This document shows, in pieces, positions 17,022 through 27,109 of a DNA stretch of 37,862 bases. Origin of the DNA: an uncultured Verrucomicrobiae bacterium (GTDB lineage: Bacteria; Verrucomicrobiota; Verrucomicrobiia; Limisphaerales; AAA164-E04); assembly GCA_943788245.1 (NCBI GenBank), contig CALSPN010000047.1, forward strand, positions 1-37,862, written 5' to 3'. Made by a program: the position numbers and the translations under genes. Below the pieces are notes generated by a model. It searched no databases, had not been told where the DNA came from, and worked only from the letters and a program-made list of their open reading frames with translations. Position 1 is the stretch's first letter; each line of letters begins with the position of its first letter.

Positions 17022-18017
17022 TTAAGACGCATGCAAGGAGGCGGTAGACCTGTTTTCAGGCAGTTGAGATACAGATAAACCTTTTTCAGTCAGCCATCGG
17101 GATAGAACAGAGCCATCCCCATGGGTCAGAAAGGTTTGTTCTGCCTCGGTTGCTTGAATAGCCTGACAAAGACCTTCCCAGTCAGCATGATCTGAAACAA
17201 TCAATCCATTGGGTAAGTTTTTTTTTCTTTTTTGACTGCGGATTTGGGCCCACCCGGAAACATCCAAGGATTGCCAGGAACATGGATCTCCCAGACTTTT
17301 TTCCATACTGCTTGAAGGAGGACTGATGATCAGGGATTCGTCCCGGTAGCGCATGACGTTCTCGGGTGTGGCTTCCATTACTTCAGGAAATAAAACGCCC
17401 TCGGATATGTAAAATGGTAAAAAACTCAGGATGGCTGAGTGAACCAAAACAGTCTGCTCGGAATCCTTCAGTGCATTCAATACACGTTGGGCTTTTCCAA
17501 GGGAATAAGCATTGATGACGCTGCTCAACCCTGCTTCACGGTTTGTTTTCCACCATTTTTTCAGGTGATTCCATTCGTGATTGGGATCTGGCCATCGATA
17601 AATGGGATATCCAAAAGTGCATTCTGAAATGAAGGTATGGCAGCGCAAGGGCTCAAATGGAGCACAGGTCGGATCTGGATATGTTTTGTAGTCTCCGCTC
17701 ACCACCCAAACTTCCCCTTTGTATTCTACCCTTATTTGCGCAGATCCCAAAATATGTCCCGCTGGGTGAAATGATATAATGACACCACAAATGGATGTGG
17801 AAGCCCCATATTCCAGTGCCTGGAGGGAAATATTTTTACCAAGTCTCAATCTGAGGAGCGGTTCACATGGTTTACTGCATAGATACTGTTCGGAACCTCG
17901 ACGCGCATGATCAGAATGAGCGTGGGTGATGACAGCTCGATTAACCTTTCGCTTCGGATCGATGTAAAAGTCACCTTGTTCACAATACAATCCAGATGGA
18001 GTGGGCCGGATCAACAT
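17022..18017 (-). CDS. ligase-associated DNA exonuclease (metallo-beta-lactamase fold)
   Basis: This 331-residue protein belongs to the family found beside ATP-dependent ligases in repair operons and predicted to trim DNA ends. The metal-binding HAHSDHA is at residues 32-38. It is followed by FHPAGHILGSAQI, VVSGDYK, CTFGYPIYRWPDP, AYSLGKAQRVL, VSDHADWEGL and a late THGDGSVLSRWL. All metal ligands expected for the fold appear intact, unlike in the ligase that follows it. The DEXH helicase and phosphoesterase genes often found in the same set are not in the window. This is probably the first gene of a two-gene operon. Confidence 0.9.
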   Translation of the reverse strand: MLIRPTPSGLYCEQGDFYIDPKRKVNRAVITHAHSDHARRGSEQYLCSKPCEPLLRLRLGKNISLQALEYGASTSICGVIISFHPAGHILGSAQIRVEYKGEVWVVSGDYKTYPDPTCAPFEPLRCHTFISECTFGYPIYRWPDPNHEWNHLKKWWKTNREAGLSSVINAYSLGKAQRVLNALKDSEQTVLVHSAILSFLPFYISEGVLFPEVMEATPENVMRYRDESLIISPPSSSMEKSLGDPCSWQSLDVSGWAQIRSQKRKKNLPNGLIVSDHADWEGLCQAIQATEAEQTFLTHGDGSVLSRWLTEKGLSVSQLPENRSTASLHAS

Positions 18018-18629
18018 CTATTTGGCATGGTTTTTCATAAAGAAATGAATGAGCTGATTGAAAATAAATATGAAGAGCAGAAACTGATTGTCAATGAATC
18101 GATGTCATCATGTTGGCTTTACTTGAGAGTCGCATGCCTTAAACAAAGCCGACAAGGCCTTATCAATCCATCTTGTTTTGCTGGCCAACCCAGATACACA
18201 TTTCCCCATGGTATTTCGACATCATGAAATTCGTGGCGAGGTTTTTTTTCGTGCTTGAGAGAAGTGCATGGATGAGTTCGATCGCAAACTTGATTAGCAA
18301 GTTTTGAGATGATGGCAGCCAGGTAACCCGGGTCTGCTGATATCCCCTTTAATCATCGTGGGGGCTGTATGGCTCAAGTTTTAGCCATCAGTGCGATTGT
18401 AAAGGGTTAAGAGATGATTTGATTAGACCAGACACATCACGCAGGATCATCTCAAGTTTTGTTGCTGTTTTCACCAGCAAAAAAGCAGTAACCTCGAATG
18501 GATGTCATGACATCTAGATTTTAATGGCAATGAATGTTTTCGCACATTTCTGCAAGCTTTGGATCTGGTTTTTGTCCCTGGACATACAATTGTTTGGCTT
18601 GAATTATTTTGGATTAAATAATTTTAATA
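18018..18629. other. intergenic stretch, no gene recognised
   Basis: About 610 bases between the divergent exonuclease and gamma-glutamyltransferase genes. Frames on both strands are short and match no family I know. It presumably holds both promoters. Confidence 0.45.
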
Positions 18630-20422
18630 ATGTATAGTCGATTCATGAAAGCACAATGGGCAGCAAGTCCAGCCTATGTATATCCATTTCAAACTGGTGA
18701 TCAACGAAACAAGTCAAGCATCCACAGCCTCATTGGGTTAATCCCTTCATTCAGAATCCTTTTTTATTGTTTCGTTATATCATTGGTAAGCTTGCCTGCC
18801 ACTGGTTTTGCAGGAAAGCGAGGAGCCGTCGCAGCTGGCCATGAGCTTGCCGCTCAAGCTGGAATAAATGCACTTGATCGAGGTGGAAATGCAGTCGATG
18901 CCGCAGTGGCGATCGGTTTAACATTAGGGGTAGTCGATGGTTTCAATTCCGGTATTGGAGGTGGTTGTTTCATGCTGATTCGTACTCCCCGAGGAGAATT
19001 AATAGGACTGGACGGCCGAGAGACTGCGCCTGAAAGAGCTCATCGCGACATGTACCTAAGAGATGGGCAAGCTGTTTCCGATTTGTCGCAGAAAGGGGCG
19101 CTTGCTGTTGGAGTTCCCGGAGCATTAGCAGCATTTGATACCGCCCTGAGACGTTATGGAAAGCTCAAACTAGCTGATTTGTTACTGCCTGCAGCAGAAA
19201 TTGCTGCGTCTGGTTTCCCTGTGAACCAGACTTTCTACGGACGGGTAGCATCTGTTGTGAAGACTCTCAGGGAATTTCCAGAAATTCAATCTGTTTACCT
19301 TGATGCTAAACTCAACCCTTTTCAGGTGGGGGACACTTTCGTTCAACCGCAGTTGGCAGAATCCTATCGGCTCATTGCCAGCGATGGCATCTCAGCATTT
19401 TACAACGGGCCCATTGCGGCTTCTTTGGCGGAGTGGATGCGCGATCATGGAGGGATTCTTACCCAATCGGACATGACTCGTTATCAAACCAAGTTTCGTA
19501 CTCCAGTCAGATCGATGTATCGAGAATTTGAGATTGCAGGCTTCCCTCCTCCTAGCTCCGGGGGCATACACGTCGCTCAGATCCTGAAGATATTGGAATT
19601 CTTTGATATTCCATCCATGGACCGCCATTCTGCAGAGTGGATCCATTTGGTTATTGAGGCCATGAAACGAGCCTTTGCTGACCGAGCTTTCTGGCTGGGT
19701 GACAGTGACTACGCAAACGTGCCCTTAGGTTTGATAAGTGACAATTACGCCAAGTCATTAGCTGAAGATATTAACCCAAGCCAAGCCTCAAAGGTAATCC
19801 GGCATGGAATCCCCCCGCATGCGGATAAAGCTTTGTTTGGAAGTCACACCACACATTACAGTGCTGCGGATCAAGAAGGTTACTGGGTCGCATGCACAGC
19901 GACGGTCAACACAACTCTGGGTTCCAAGGTTATGATCCCTGGAAGAGGGATTGTGCTTAACAACGAGATGGATGATTTTTCAGCTCAGCCAGGTAAAGCA
20001 AATTTTTTCGGTTTGCTGGGAAGTGAAGCAAATGCTGTCCAACCAGGGAAACGCCCCTTGAGTAGCATGAGTCCAACTCTGGTGTTAAAGAGTGGTGAGC
20101 CTGTTCTGTCAGTCGGTGCCGCTGGCGGACCCACCATTATAAGTCAAACGCTTGTTCATCTCCTGCTCATATTGGATTTTGGATTGGGGGGTCGAAGAAG
20201 CTTTGGCACATCCCAAGATTCCATCACCAATGGAAACCTGATCGAGTGGTTCTGGAAGCATCCTGGCCATCATCAGTGGTCCAGGCATTGAAAAATAAGG
20301 GGCATGAGGTACATGTTGTGAATCAAATAGGGGCTGCTCAGGCGGTGCAGCGTATAAGTCAGAGCCAAACGTTCAAGGGAGCGTCAGATCCCCGCATTAA
20401 TGGAAGTTCGATGCAATGGTAG
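18630..20422 (+). CDS. ggt: gamma-glutamyltransferase, two frameshifts near the 3' end
   Basis: This exported, self-processing enzyme cleaves gamma-glutamyl bonds such as those in glutathione. A membrane or signal segment lies at about residues 43-60, then the large subunit starts at AGKRGAVAAGHELAAQ. The processing/nucleophile threonine is in SHTTHYSAAD (Thr407), and GKRPLSSMSPT and GAAGGPTIISQTLVHLL belong to the small subunit. The straight frame ends at 20291 in nonsense. Removing one G from the G6 run at 20186-20191 restores VEEALAHP. Removing one A at 20215-20216 then restores RFHHQWKPDRVVLEAS through IGAAQAVQRI to TAG at 20420-20422. Two lesions 24 bases apart suggest either sequencing error or gene death. 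The first ATG could instead be at 18645. Confidence 0.87.
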
Positions 20423-20455
20423 AAAATTTCAGCTTGATCAACCGGCAATCCAAGA

Positions 20456-21418
20456 ATGAACGAACTCACGCTTAAGGACATCCAACGAGCAGCCGAACGA
20501 ATCCGAACGCATGCGCACTATACGCCTGTGCTGAGGTGCGAATCCATTAACCAACTTGCAGGTAATGACTTGTTTTGCAAAGGGGAGCATTTGCAGAAGG
20601 TCGGAGCATTCAAATTTCGAGGCGCTTTCAATGCAGTGTCTCAGCTAAGTCGAGAAGAACTAGACCAAGGATTGATCACGGTAAGTTCCGGTAATCATGC
20701 ACAAGCGCTGGCCTTGGCAGGGCAATTGTTTCGCTCCAAAGTACACATTGTCATGCCAGAAACAGCCTCTTACATCAAAAAGGAGGCTGTGAAATCATAC
20801 GGGGCAACCATTTATCCTTGTGGTAATGTGCAACATCAACGCGAAAAAGCTTTGATTGATTTTCAAATTAAAACCGGAGCTTACTACATTCACCCCTTTG
20901 ACCATCCGCATATTATCGCGGGGCAGGGAACCGTCGCTTTGGAATTATTAAATCAAGTTGCTGATTTGGACGTGCTGGTCGCACCAGTCGGTGGTGGTGG
21001 ATTGCTCGCCGGAATCGCACTGTGCGCTAAATCCATGGTTCCGGGGATACAGGTATATGGTGCCGAGCCGCTTGGAGCAGATGATGCAGCTCGATCCTTG
21101 GCTTCGGTCAGCGTCCAACCACAACTAGATCCACAAACCATTGCAGATGGATTGCAAACGGGGCTAGGAGAATTGAATTGGTCAATTATCAAGCAGTCAG
21201 TAGACAGGATTGTAACGGTTCGGGAAGATGAAATTTTACATGCAACCCGATTTGTATGGGAACGGATGAAACAGTTGGTAGAACCCAGCGGAGCTGTTGC
21301 TCTCGCTGCGGTATTCAGTGAAGAATTTCGAGTGTTGCACCAAGGACAGCGTGTTGGCCTTGTTTTCAGCGGTGGCAACGTCAATTCTGATTTTTTCCAA
21401 AACCAGAACCAATCTTGA
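20456..21418 (+). CDS. PLP-dependent threonine/serine dehydratase
   Basis: This fold-type II PLP enzyme of 320 residues has the Schiff-base Lys53 in KFRGAFNA, a substrate loop SSGNHAQALALA and the phosphate-binding GGGGLLAG. The length shows that the C-terminal ACT regulatory domain of biosynthetic IlvA is absent. That points to a catabolic threonine dehydratase or serine racemase/dehydratase type. It follows the repaired ggt end by 33 bases and precedes clpP by 36, so the genes may share a transcript. Confidence 0.92.
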   Translation: MNELTLKDIQRAAERIRTHAHYTPVLRCESINQLAGNDLFCKGEHLQKVGAFKFRGAFNAVSQLSREELDQGLITVSSGNHAQALALAGQLFRSKVHIVMPETASYIKKEAVKSYGATIYPCGNVQHQREKALIDFQIKTGAYYIHPFDHPHIIAGQGTVALELLNQVADLDVLVAPVGGGGLLAGIALCAKSMVPGIQVYGAEPLGADDAARSLASVSVQPQLDPQTIADGLQTGLGELNWSIIKQSVDRIVTVREDEILHATRFVWERMKQLVEPSGAVALAAVFSEEFRVLHQGQRVGLVFSGGNVNSDFFQNQNQS

Positions 21419-21454
21419 CGCAGTGCACGTGCTTGGGTAGGTTGCCAACTAAGA

Positions 21455-22099
21455 ATGGAAGTTCAAAAAAACATGTTTAATTACTTGGTGCCATACGTGG
21501 TCGAAGAAACGGGGCGTGGTGAACGTGGTTATGACATATACTCACGGCTGCTCAAGGATCGTATTATTTTTCTAGGGACTCCCGTGGATGATCAGGTAGC
21601 CAATGTCATAATAGCACAGCTATTGTTCCTTCAAAACGCAGACCCCAAGAAGGACATTCACCTGTATATCAATTCGCCTGGGGGTAGCGTCACTGCAGGT
21701 TTGGCCATATATGACACGATGCAGTTTATGACCTGTGATGTGAATACCTACTGCATAGGGCAAGCGGCCAGTATGGGAGCTGTGTTGCTTTGCGGTGGGA
21801 CCAAGGGGAAAAGATTTGCACTCCCCAACGCCAACATCATGATTCATCAAGTGCTTGGCGGAGCCCAGGGACAGGCTTCGGATGTAGAAATCCGAGTCAA
21901 TTATATGCTGAGTTTAAAATCCAGATTGAATGACATTATTTCCTTTCACACAGGACAAGAGCGAGATCAGGTCGAAAAAGATTGTGACCGTGATAACTAT
22001 ATGAGTGCAGAGGAAGCCAAGACATATGGATTGGTAGATGAGGTCGTCAAATCACAAAAAGAGGTGGCTGATTCCAAATCGGAATCTAGCAAACCCTGA
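21455..22099 (+). CDS. clpP: ATP-dependent Clp protease proteolytic subunit
   Basis: This cytoplasmic tetradecameric serine protease subunit has the catalytic triad Ser106 (GQAASMGAV), His131 (NIMIHQ) and Asp180 (DCDRDNYM). The oxyanion-loop YINSPGGSV is at 71-79. The length of 214 residues is normal, with a charged C-terminal tail. The gene ends 5 bases before clpX, the usual pairing, so protease and unfoldase are made together. Confidence 0.98.
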   Translation: MEVQKNMFNYLVPYVVEETGRGERGYDIYSRLLKDRIIFLGTPVDDQVANVIIAQLLFLQNADPKKDIHLYINSPGGSVTAGLAIYDTMQFMTCDVNTYCIGQAASMGAVLLCGGTKGKRFALPNANIMIHQVLGGAQGQASDVEIRVNYMLSLKSRLNDIISFHTGQERDQVEKDCDRDNYMSAEEAKTYGLVDEVVKSQKEVADSKSESSKP

Positions 22100-22104
22100 T
22101 CGTC

Positions 22105-23394
22105 ATGGCGCGTCCAACACAACTAACGATGTGCAGTTTCTGCGGGAAATCCCACTCAGAAGTTCGTAAACTAATTGCCGGACCGCAAGTGTATATATGC
22201 GATGCATGTGTGCTTGTCTGCAAGAGCGTCCTAGATAAAGAGTTTCGTAGTGATACAAAATCGTCTTCGACTAAGCTCAATTTACTGCGTCCCAAGGAAC
22301 TGAAAGAAATTCTGGACGAATACTGTGTGGGCCAGGATGAAGCCAAGAAAACTTTGGCAGTGGCTGTTCATAATCACTACAAGCGGATACAAGCTGAGGT
22401 GGAAGGTGATTCGGATCAACTGGATCCAGAAAGCATGCTCCAGGATGTTACCATTGAAAAAAGCAATATCCTCATGGTGGGCCCTACTGGATCTGGGAAA
22501 ACGCTTCTTGCAAGTACGCTAGCAAAGGCACTCGATGTTCCTTACGCTATGGTAGATGCAACAAGTTTGACAGAAGCGGGCTATGTTGGGGAGGATGTGG
22601 AAAACATCATCCTGCGCTTGTTGCAAAGCGCGGAGTTTGATGTCAAGAGTGCTGAAATGGGAATTATTTATGTCGATGAAATCGACAAAATAGCCAGAAA
22701 AACGGAAAATGTTTCCATTACCCGTGATGTCTCAGGCGAGGGGGTGCAGCAGGCTCTTTTGAAAATCATGGAAGGCACTACCTGTAATGTTCCTCCTCAG
22801 GGTGGCCGCAAGCATCCTCAACAAGAATACATTCAGGTCAATACAAAGAATATCCTCTTTATTTGCGGAGGGGCTTTTGTTGGGTTGGATAAGATTGTAG
22901 AACGTCGTGTAGGCAGCGGCAAAATGGGTTTTCACCGTGATCCCAATCAAGATGCAGCCAAGGATGGGGCAAATAAAAATGCAATATTTCATGCCATGGA
23001 GCCGGAAGATCTGGTTTCCTACGGTTTCATTCCTGAATTCATCGGACGTGTTCCGATGAATACGGTCCTTGAAGAGCTGTCCGAGGATCAGTTGGTGGCC
23101 ATTCTCACAAAAACACGCAACGCCTTGACCAAACAGTATGCCAAGTTACTTGCCCTCGAGAATGTGAATCTAGACTTCACCTCGGACGCCTTGAAAGCAC
23201 TTGCTCGCCAGGCTATCAAGAAGGGAACAGGCGCGCGTGCCTTGCGCGGCATGCTGGAGAAATTAATGCTCGATATCATGTATGAAGCTCCAAGTCGTGA
23301 TGACATTGAGGGAGTGAAAATCACTCGTGCGGCGGTAGAGGGCAAAAGCAAACCCAGGTTTCGCCTTAAGCCAAAGAGCGCTGAAGCCGCTTGA
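22105..23394 (+). CDS. clpX: ClpX unfoldase, ATPase subunit of ClpXP
   Basis: This AAA+ unfoldase delivers substrates to ClpP. The N-terminal zinc-binding domain has Cys10, Cys13, Cys32 and Cys35. Walker A GPTGSGKT is at 126-133 and Walker B is [10 protein letters not shown]. The [19 protein letters not shown] block, the sensor region [10 protein letters not shown] and [10 protein letters not shown] are all present. The length of 429 residues is standard. It starts 5 bases after the clpP stop. Confidence 0.98.
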   Translation: MARPTQLTMCSFCGKSHSEVRKLIAGPQVYICDACVLVCKSVLDKEFRSDTKSSSTKLNLLRPKELKEILDEYCVGQDEAKKTLAVAVHNHYKRIQAEVEGDSDQLDPESMLQDVTIEKSNILMVGPTGSGKTLLASTLAKALDVPYAMVDATSLTEAGYVGEDVENIILRLLQSAEFDVKSAEMGIIYVDEIDKIARKTENVSITRDVSGEGVQQALLKIMEGTTCNVPPQGGRKHPQQEYIQVNTKNILFICGGAFVGLDKIVERRVGSGKMGFHRDPNQDAAKDGANKNAIFHAMEPEDLVSYGFIPEFIGRVPMNTVLEELSEDQLVAILTKTRNALTKQYAKLLALENVNLDFTSDALKALARQAIKKGTGARALRGMLEKLMLDIMYEAPSRDDIEGVKITRAAVEGKSKPRFRLKPKSAEAA

Positions 23395-23461
23395 TTAGCA
23401 CGCAATTACATTTCGCACACCCGGTTCTTTAAATCGCTTTGGGAAGTCTTTCCTCCCTGGT

Positions 23462-24637
23462 ATGGATGATCAATCAAGAAAAACTTCACCCGTGGCTCGG
23501 CAGGTCGAGAATATTCCTCGCTCAGGGATCCGCGATTTCTTTGAATTAGTGCAGGGTGTGCCCGATATCATTTCTCTGGGAGTTGGTGAACCTGATTTTG
23601 TGACTCCCTGGAAAATCAGAGAAGCGGCTATTTATTCGTTGGAGAGGGGGCATACCTCTTATACTTCCAATTCCGGATTGTTCAAACTCAGACAATCCAT
23701 TGCACGCTACGTCAATGAACATTTTCAAGTATCCTATGATCCGAATGATGAAATTCTAGTCACCGTAGGAGTCAGTGAAGCGTTGGATATTGCGCTGCGC
23801 GCATTGATTGATCCAGGTGATGAGATCATTTATCATGAACCATGTTATGTGAGTTATGCTCCTTCCATTGCCATGGCCCATGGGGTCGCTGTCCCAGTAA
23901 AATGCGAGTCTTCAAATGCCTTTGCGCTTGATCCCGAAGCATTGAAAAAAGTCATTACTGCCAAAACCAAGGCAGTGATTCTTAATTTCCCAACAAACCC
24001 GACTGGAGGAACTCTGTCTGCCGATCAGGTAAAGCGTATTGCTGAAATTGTAGTCGATCACGATTTGGTCGTAATCAGCGACGAAATTTATTCCGAATTG
24101 ACGTATGAAGGCAGCCATGTCTCCATTGCTTCGATGCCGGGAATGCGAGAGCGCACCATTTTCCTGCACGGGTTCTCCAAGGCTTTTGCAATGACTGGGT
24201 TTAGGGTCGGATATGCCTGTGCCCCCAAATACCTTTTGGATGCCATGTTGAGGATTCATCAATATTGCATGCTTTGTGCCGGGATCACTAGTCAGGAAGC
24301 GGCTATCGAGGCACTTGATCACGGTTTTGATGAAGCAATGGCGATGCGGGAGCATTACTTGGCAAGGCGCAATTTTATCGTGCATGCGTTGAATGAAATG
24401 GGTTTGACCTGCCATTTGCCGCGCGGGAGTTTCTATGCGTTTCCCTCGATTCAAAGCACAGGAATGTCTTCCACAGAATTTGCAGTTAAGTTGTTGAAAG
24501 AAACCAAAGTTGCCTGCGTTCCCGGTACAGCGTTTGGGAAAAGTGGAGAGGGGTTTCTGAGGTGCTGTTTTGCGACATCCATGGCTCAGATCGAGATGGC
24601 CATGGATCGCGTAGCGAAATTCCTTCAAAAGGTTTGA
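23462..24637 (+). CDS. class I/II PLP-dependent aminotransferase
   Basis: This 391-residue fold-type I aminotransferase is close to the aspartate/aromatic group. It has FPTNPTGG at about 176-183, the PLP-contacting ISDEIY at 205-210, the Schiff-base Lys240 in HGFSKAFAMTGFRVGYA, and the carboxylate-binding Arg near the end (GEGFLRCCFA). The substrate cannot be set from sequence alone. It lies 67 bases after clpX and converges with the ABC ATPase gene, only 6 bases apart. Confidence 0.92.
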   Translation: MDDQSRKTSPVARQVENIPRSGIRDFFELVQGVPDIISLGVGEPDFVTPWKIREAAIYSLERGHTSYTSNSGLFKLRQSIARYVNEHFQVSYDPNDEILVTVGVSEALDIALRALIDPGDEIIYHEPCYVSYAPSIAMAHGVAVPVKCESSNAFALDPEALKKVITAKTKAVILNFPTNPTGGTLSADQVKRIAEIVVDHDLVVISDEIYSELTYEGSHVSIASMPGMRERTIFLHGFSKAFAMTGFRVGYACAPKYLLDAMLRIHQYCMLCAGITSQEAAIEALDHGFDEAMAMREHYLARRNFIVHALNEMGLTCHLPRGSFYAFPSIQSTGMSSTEFAVKLLKETKVACVPGTAFGKSGEGFLRCCFATSMAQIEMAMDRVAKFLQKV

Positions 24638-24643
24638 CTGATA

Positions 24644-25627
24644 TTATATGGAATTACTTTCTGCATAGATTTGGCGGATGATTTCCTCGACAGGAACTTC
24701 TTCGATGTTCAAATCGGCAACGGGAAGCATGTCCAACAAATCTTTGGAAGCTTGAATAACAGCCTTCCTTTTGACTCTAATCTGCAATTTCCCATCAGCA
24801 AAGCTTTCGACTAATCCAATCGACTTGCATTTTTCTGGGAGCGGCATGGATGGATCTTCAAAGAGAACATTGATACGTTTTTCATCAGCAAATTGATCGA
24901 GGATTCCTTGCAATTCTCCGTCGTAGAACAATTTCCCATGATCTATGATGAGGACGCGTTTGCACAATTCCTGAATATCAGCCATGTAATGGCTTGTCAG
25001 TATGATCGTTGTTTTCTTTGTTTTATTGAGATCTTTAAGGAAATCCCGGACCGTTTTTTGTGAGATGATATCAAGCCCGATGGTAGGTTCATCTAAAAAT
25101 AAAATTTTGGGCTGGTGGATCAGGGATGCAATCAATTCCATTTTCATTCGCTCGCCCAGGGATAATTCACGAACCATGATATCCAACTTATCGGCGACTT
25201 GCAGCATTTCAGATATTTCGTTGACTGTTTTTTGCCGCTGTGAATCTGCAATTCCGTAAATTTTTGCATTTAAAGCAAAGGATTCTCTTGCTGGAAGGTC
25301 CCACCAAAGTTGATTTTTCTGACCTAACAGAAGTGCGAACTGTCTCCGATAAGCATCTTGTCTCTCGCAAGGTTTGTAGCCCAGGACATTGACTGATCCG
25401 GAGGATGGATAGAGAAGCCCCGAAAGCATCTTGAGCGTAGTCGTTTTGCCTGCACCATTCGGGCCCATGAAGCCGACTAATTCTCCCTCTTCAATATCAA
25501 AAGAAATTTTACGAACCGCTTCTGTCGTTTCATATTTGCGGTGAATGAGTCCTTTGATCGAACCCCAAAATCCTGATTCTTTTTTGTAAGTTTGATATGC
25601 TTTGGAGAGCTCACGTACTTTAATCAT
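24644..25627 (-). CDS. ABC-2 type transporter ATP-binding protein, no permease nearby
   Basis: This cytoplasmic ATPase of 327 residues has Walker A GPNGAGKTT (55-63), signature LSLGERMKMEL, Walker B ILFLDEPTIGLD and the switch His in LTSHYM. An N-terminal insertion between strand 1 and Walker A and a C-terminal domain of about 90 residues resemble exporters of the daunorubicin/viologen-type ABC-2 group. The partner permeases that usually follow are missing, since the next gene runs the other way. It must work with permeases elsewhere or be a relic. It follows dnaA by 96 bases. Confidence 0.9.
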   Translation of the reverse strand: MIKVRELSKAYQTYKKESGFWGSIKGLIHRKYETTEAVRKISFDIEEGELVGFMGPNGAGKTTTLKMLSGLLYPSSGSVNVLGYKPCERQDAYRRQFALLLGQKNQLWWDLPARESFALNAKIYGIADSQRQKTVNEISEMLQVADKLDIMVRELSLGERMKMELIASLIHQPKILFLDEPTIGLDIISQKTVRDFLKDLNKTKKTTIILTSHYMADIQELCKRVLIIDHGKLFYDGELQGILDQFADEKRINVLFEDPSMPLPEKCKSIGLVESFADGKLQIRVKRKAVIQASKDLLDMLPVADLNIEEVPVEEIIRQIYAESNSI

Positions 25628-25657
25628 GGCTGCCTAATCAGTTTACAAAAATTTGGG

Positions 25658-25680
25658 AGGCGGGCTCACAAGAGTCGCCT
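25658..25680 (-). terminator. possible intrinsic terminator after dnaA
   Basis: On the minus strand AGGCGACTC pairs with GAGCCCGCCT around a TTGT loop, with one bulged base and one wobble pair. A T5 run follows within 10 bases. It sits between the dnaA stop and the ABC ATPase start, where a dnaA terminator would be expected. Confidence 0.4.
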
Positions 25681-25723
25681 TACCTGCATGCGGCCAGTAA
25701 TTGCTGAGAACGAGCGTGACAGT

Positions 25724-27109
25724 TTAGCGTAGGTGGCGTTCTAAGTATGTTACCGCCTGTCTCACACTTGCATCCATCTCCATTCGGTCCTTAACTAGCC
25801 GGCAGGCATGCATAACGGTGCCATGATCGCGACCACCAAATGCCGTTCCAATGACATTTAAAGAGCTTTCGGTCAATTGGCGCGACAAATACATGGCAAT
25901 CTGTCTTGGGAAAGCAATGTACTCGGGCCTTCGACGACTGGTCATGTCTGCTAAACGGATATCGTAATGTTCCGCTACTTTCTTTTGAATATCGTCAATA
26001 TTGACGGTTGCTCGTCCTTCTTCTTGTAAGGCATCTCGCAACAATTGCTCAGCCAGCTCAACGGTCAATTCCTGTTTCGTCAAGGAAGCAAAGGCTGCTA
26101 CCCGGAGTAAAGCCCCTTCAAGTCGGCGGATATTTGCCCTGATATTGTTGGCAATAAATTCAACCACATCACGAGGAAGATCGACATCCAAGGATTTTTT
26201 CTTTTTGAGAAGAATCGCAAGCCGGGTTTCAACGTCAGGTGCTTGAAGATCCGCTGATAGCCCCCATTCGAACCTGGAGCTCAGGCGTTGTTCGAGCCCA
26301 TCGATTTCGCAGGCTGGCCGATCACAGCTCAAAACGATTTGTTTGTGAGCTTCGTGTAACGCATTGAACGTATGAAAAAACTCCTCCTGAATCCTTTCTT
26401 TGCCTGAAAGAAACTGGATGTCATCGATCAAGAGAACATCGGTTAGCCGGTAACGCTTACGAAATTTCACCAACTGATTATTTTGAATACCGTCGATGAA
26501 TTCATTTGTGAATTTTTCGCATGAAAGGTAAGCCACGCGTGCGTTTGGTTTTTTTGATAAGACGTGGTGACCTATGGCGTGTAAAAGGTGTGTTTTCCCA
26601 AGTCCAACGCCGCCATAGAGAAACAATGGATTGTAAGATTTCCCCGGTGATTGTGCAACCGCAAGGGAAGCACTGTGCGCCATTCTGTTGTTTCCCCCGA
26701 TCACGAAGGAATCGAATGTGTATAACGGATTGAAACCATTCCTGACCGGAACACTTTTGGTTTCCGGTTTCAAGGACTCGTTTAGAGATCGTGATTTTTC
26801 AGATATGGAGGCGTTCGCTGCGGAAGGCTTGGTGTCCGTCTTAACCGAAGACGCTTTTGCGGACCCAACTTTATAAGCAATCCCCAGCCTTTCATCCGAG
26901 GAACCGCTGACTACTTCTTCCAAAAGCTGGTGGTAGTTATCTTTAAGCCAAACCTCACAGAAATCATTCGCAACCTGCAGTGTCAGCACGTTGTTTTCAA
27001 TCTGTAGAGGAACGATAGGGGCAAACCAAAGTTTGTAAACCTCATCGTTCAGCATGGATTTGAGCTTTTTAACTGCCCTGTTCCATATGATTTCTGCAGC
27101 GTTACGCAT
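25724..27109 (-). CDS. dnaA: chromosomal replication initiator DnaA
   Basis: This protein binds DnaA boxes at oriC and melts the origin. Domain I (about 1-75) has the KLWFAPIVPL signature, and a low-complexity domain II linker follows (about 85-125). The AAA+ domain III has FNPLYTFDSFVIG, Walker A GGVGLGKT (166-173) and Walker B VLLIDDIQFL. Domain IV has the DNA-binding helix GRDHGTVMHACR. The length of 461 residues is standard, and ATG at 27107-27109 begins the protein. The 510 bases upstream carry DnaA-box-like sites, so the gene may be autoregulated. Confidence 0.98.
   Translation of the reverse strand: MRNAAEIIWNRAVKKLKSMLNDEVYKLWFAPIVPLQIENNVLTLQVANDFCEVWLKDNYHQLLEEVVSGSSDERLGIAYKVGSAKASSVKTDTKPSAANASISEKSRSLNESLKPETKSVPVRNGFNPLYTFDSFVIGGNNRMAHSASLAVAQSPGKSYNPLFLYGGVGLGKTHLLHAIGHHVLSKKPNARVAYLSCEKFTNEFIDGIQNNQLVKFRKRYRLTDVLLIDDIQFLSGKERIQEEFFHTFNALHEAHKQIVLSCDRPACEIDGLEQRLSSRFEWGLSADLQAPDVETRLAILLKKKKSLDVDLPRDVVEFIANNIRANIRRLEGALLRVAAFASLTKQELTVELAEQLLRDALQEEGRATVNIDDIQKKVAEHYDIRLADMTSRRRPEYIAFPRQIAMYLSRQLTESSLNVIGTAFGGRDHGTVMHACRLVKDRMEMDASVRQAVTYLERHLR

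Noticed and set aside
17907..18227. 106-codon plus-strand open frame
   Set aside because: It overlaps the exonuclease 5' end antisense and matches nothing; the exonuclease is well supported.
23912..24628. 238-codon minus-strand open frame
   Set aside because: Antisense shadow of the aminotransferase; low-complexity, His/Cys-rich composition typical of shadows.
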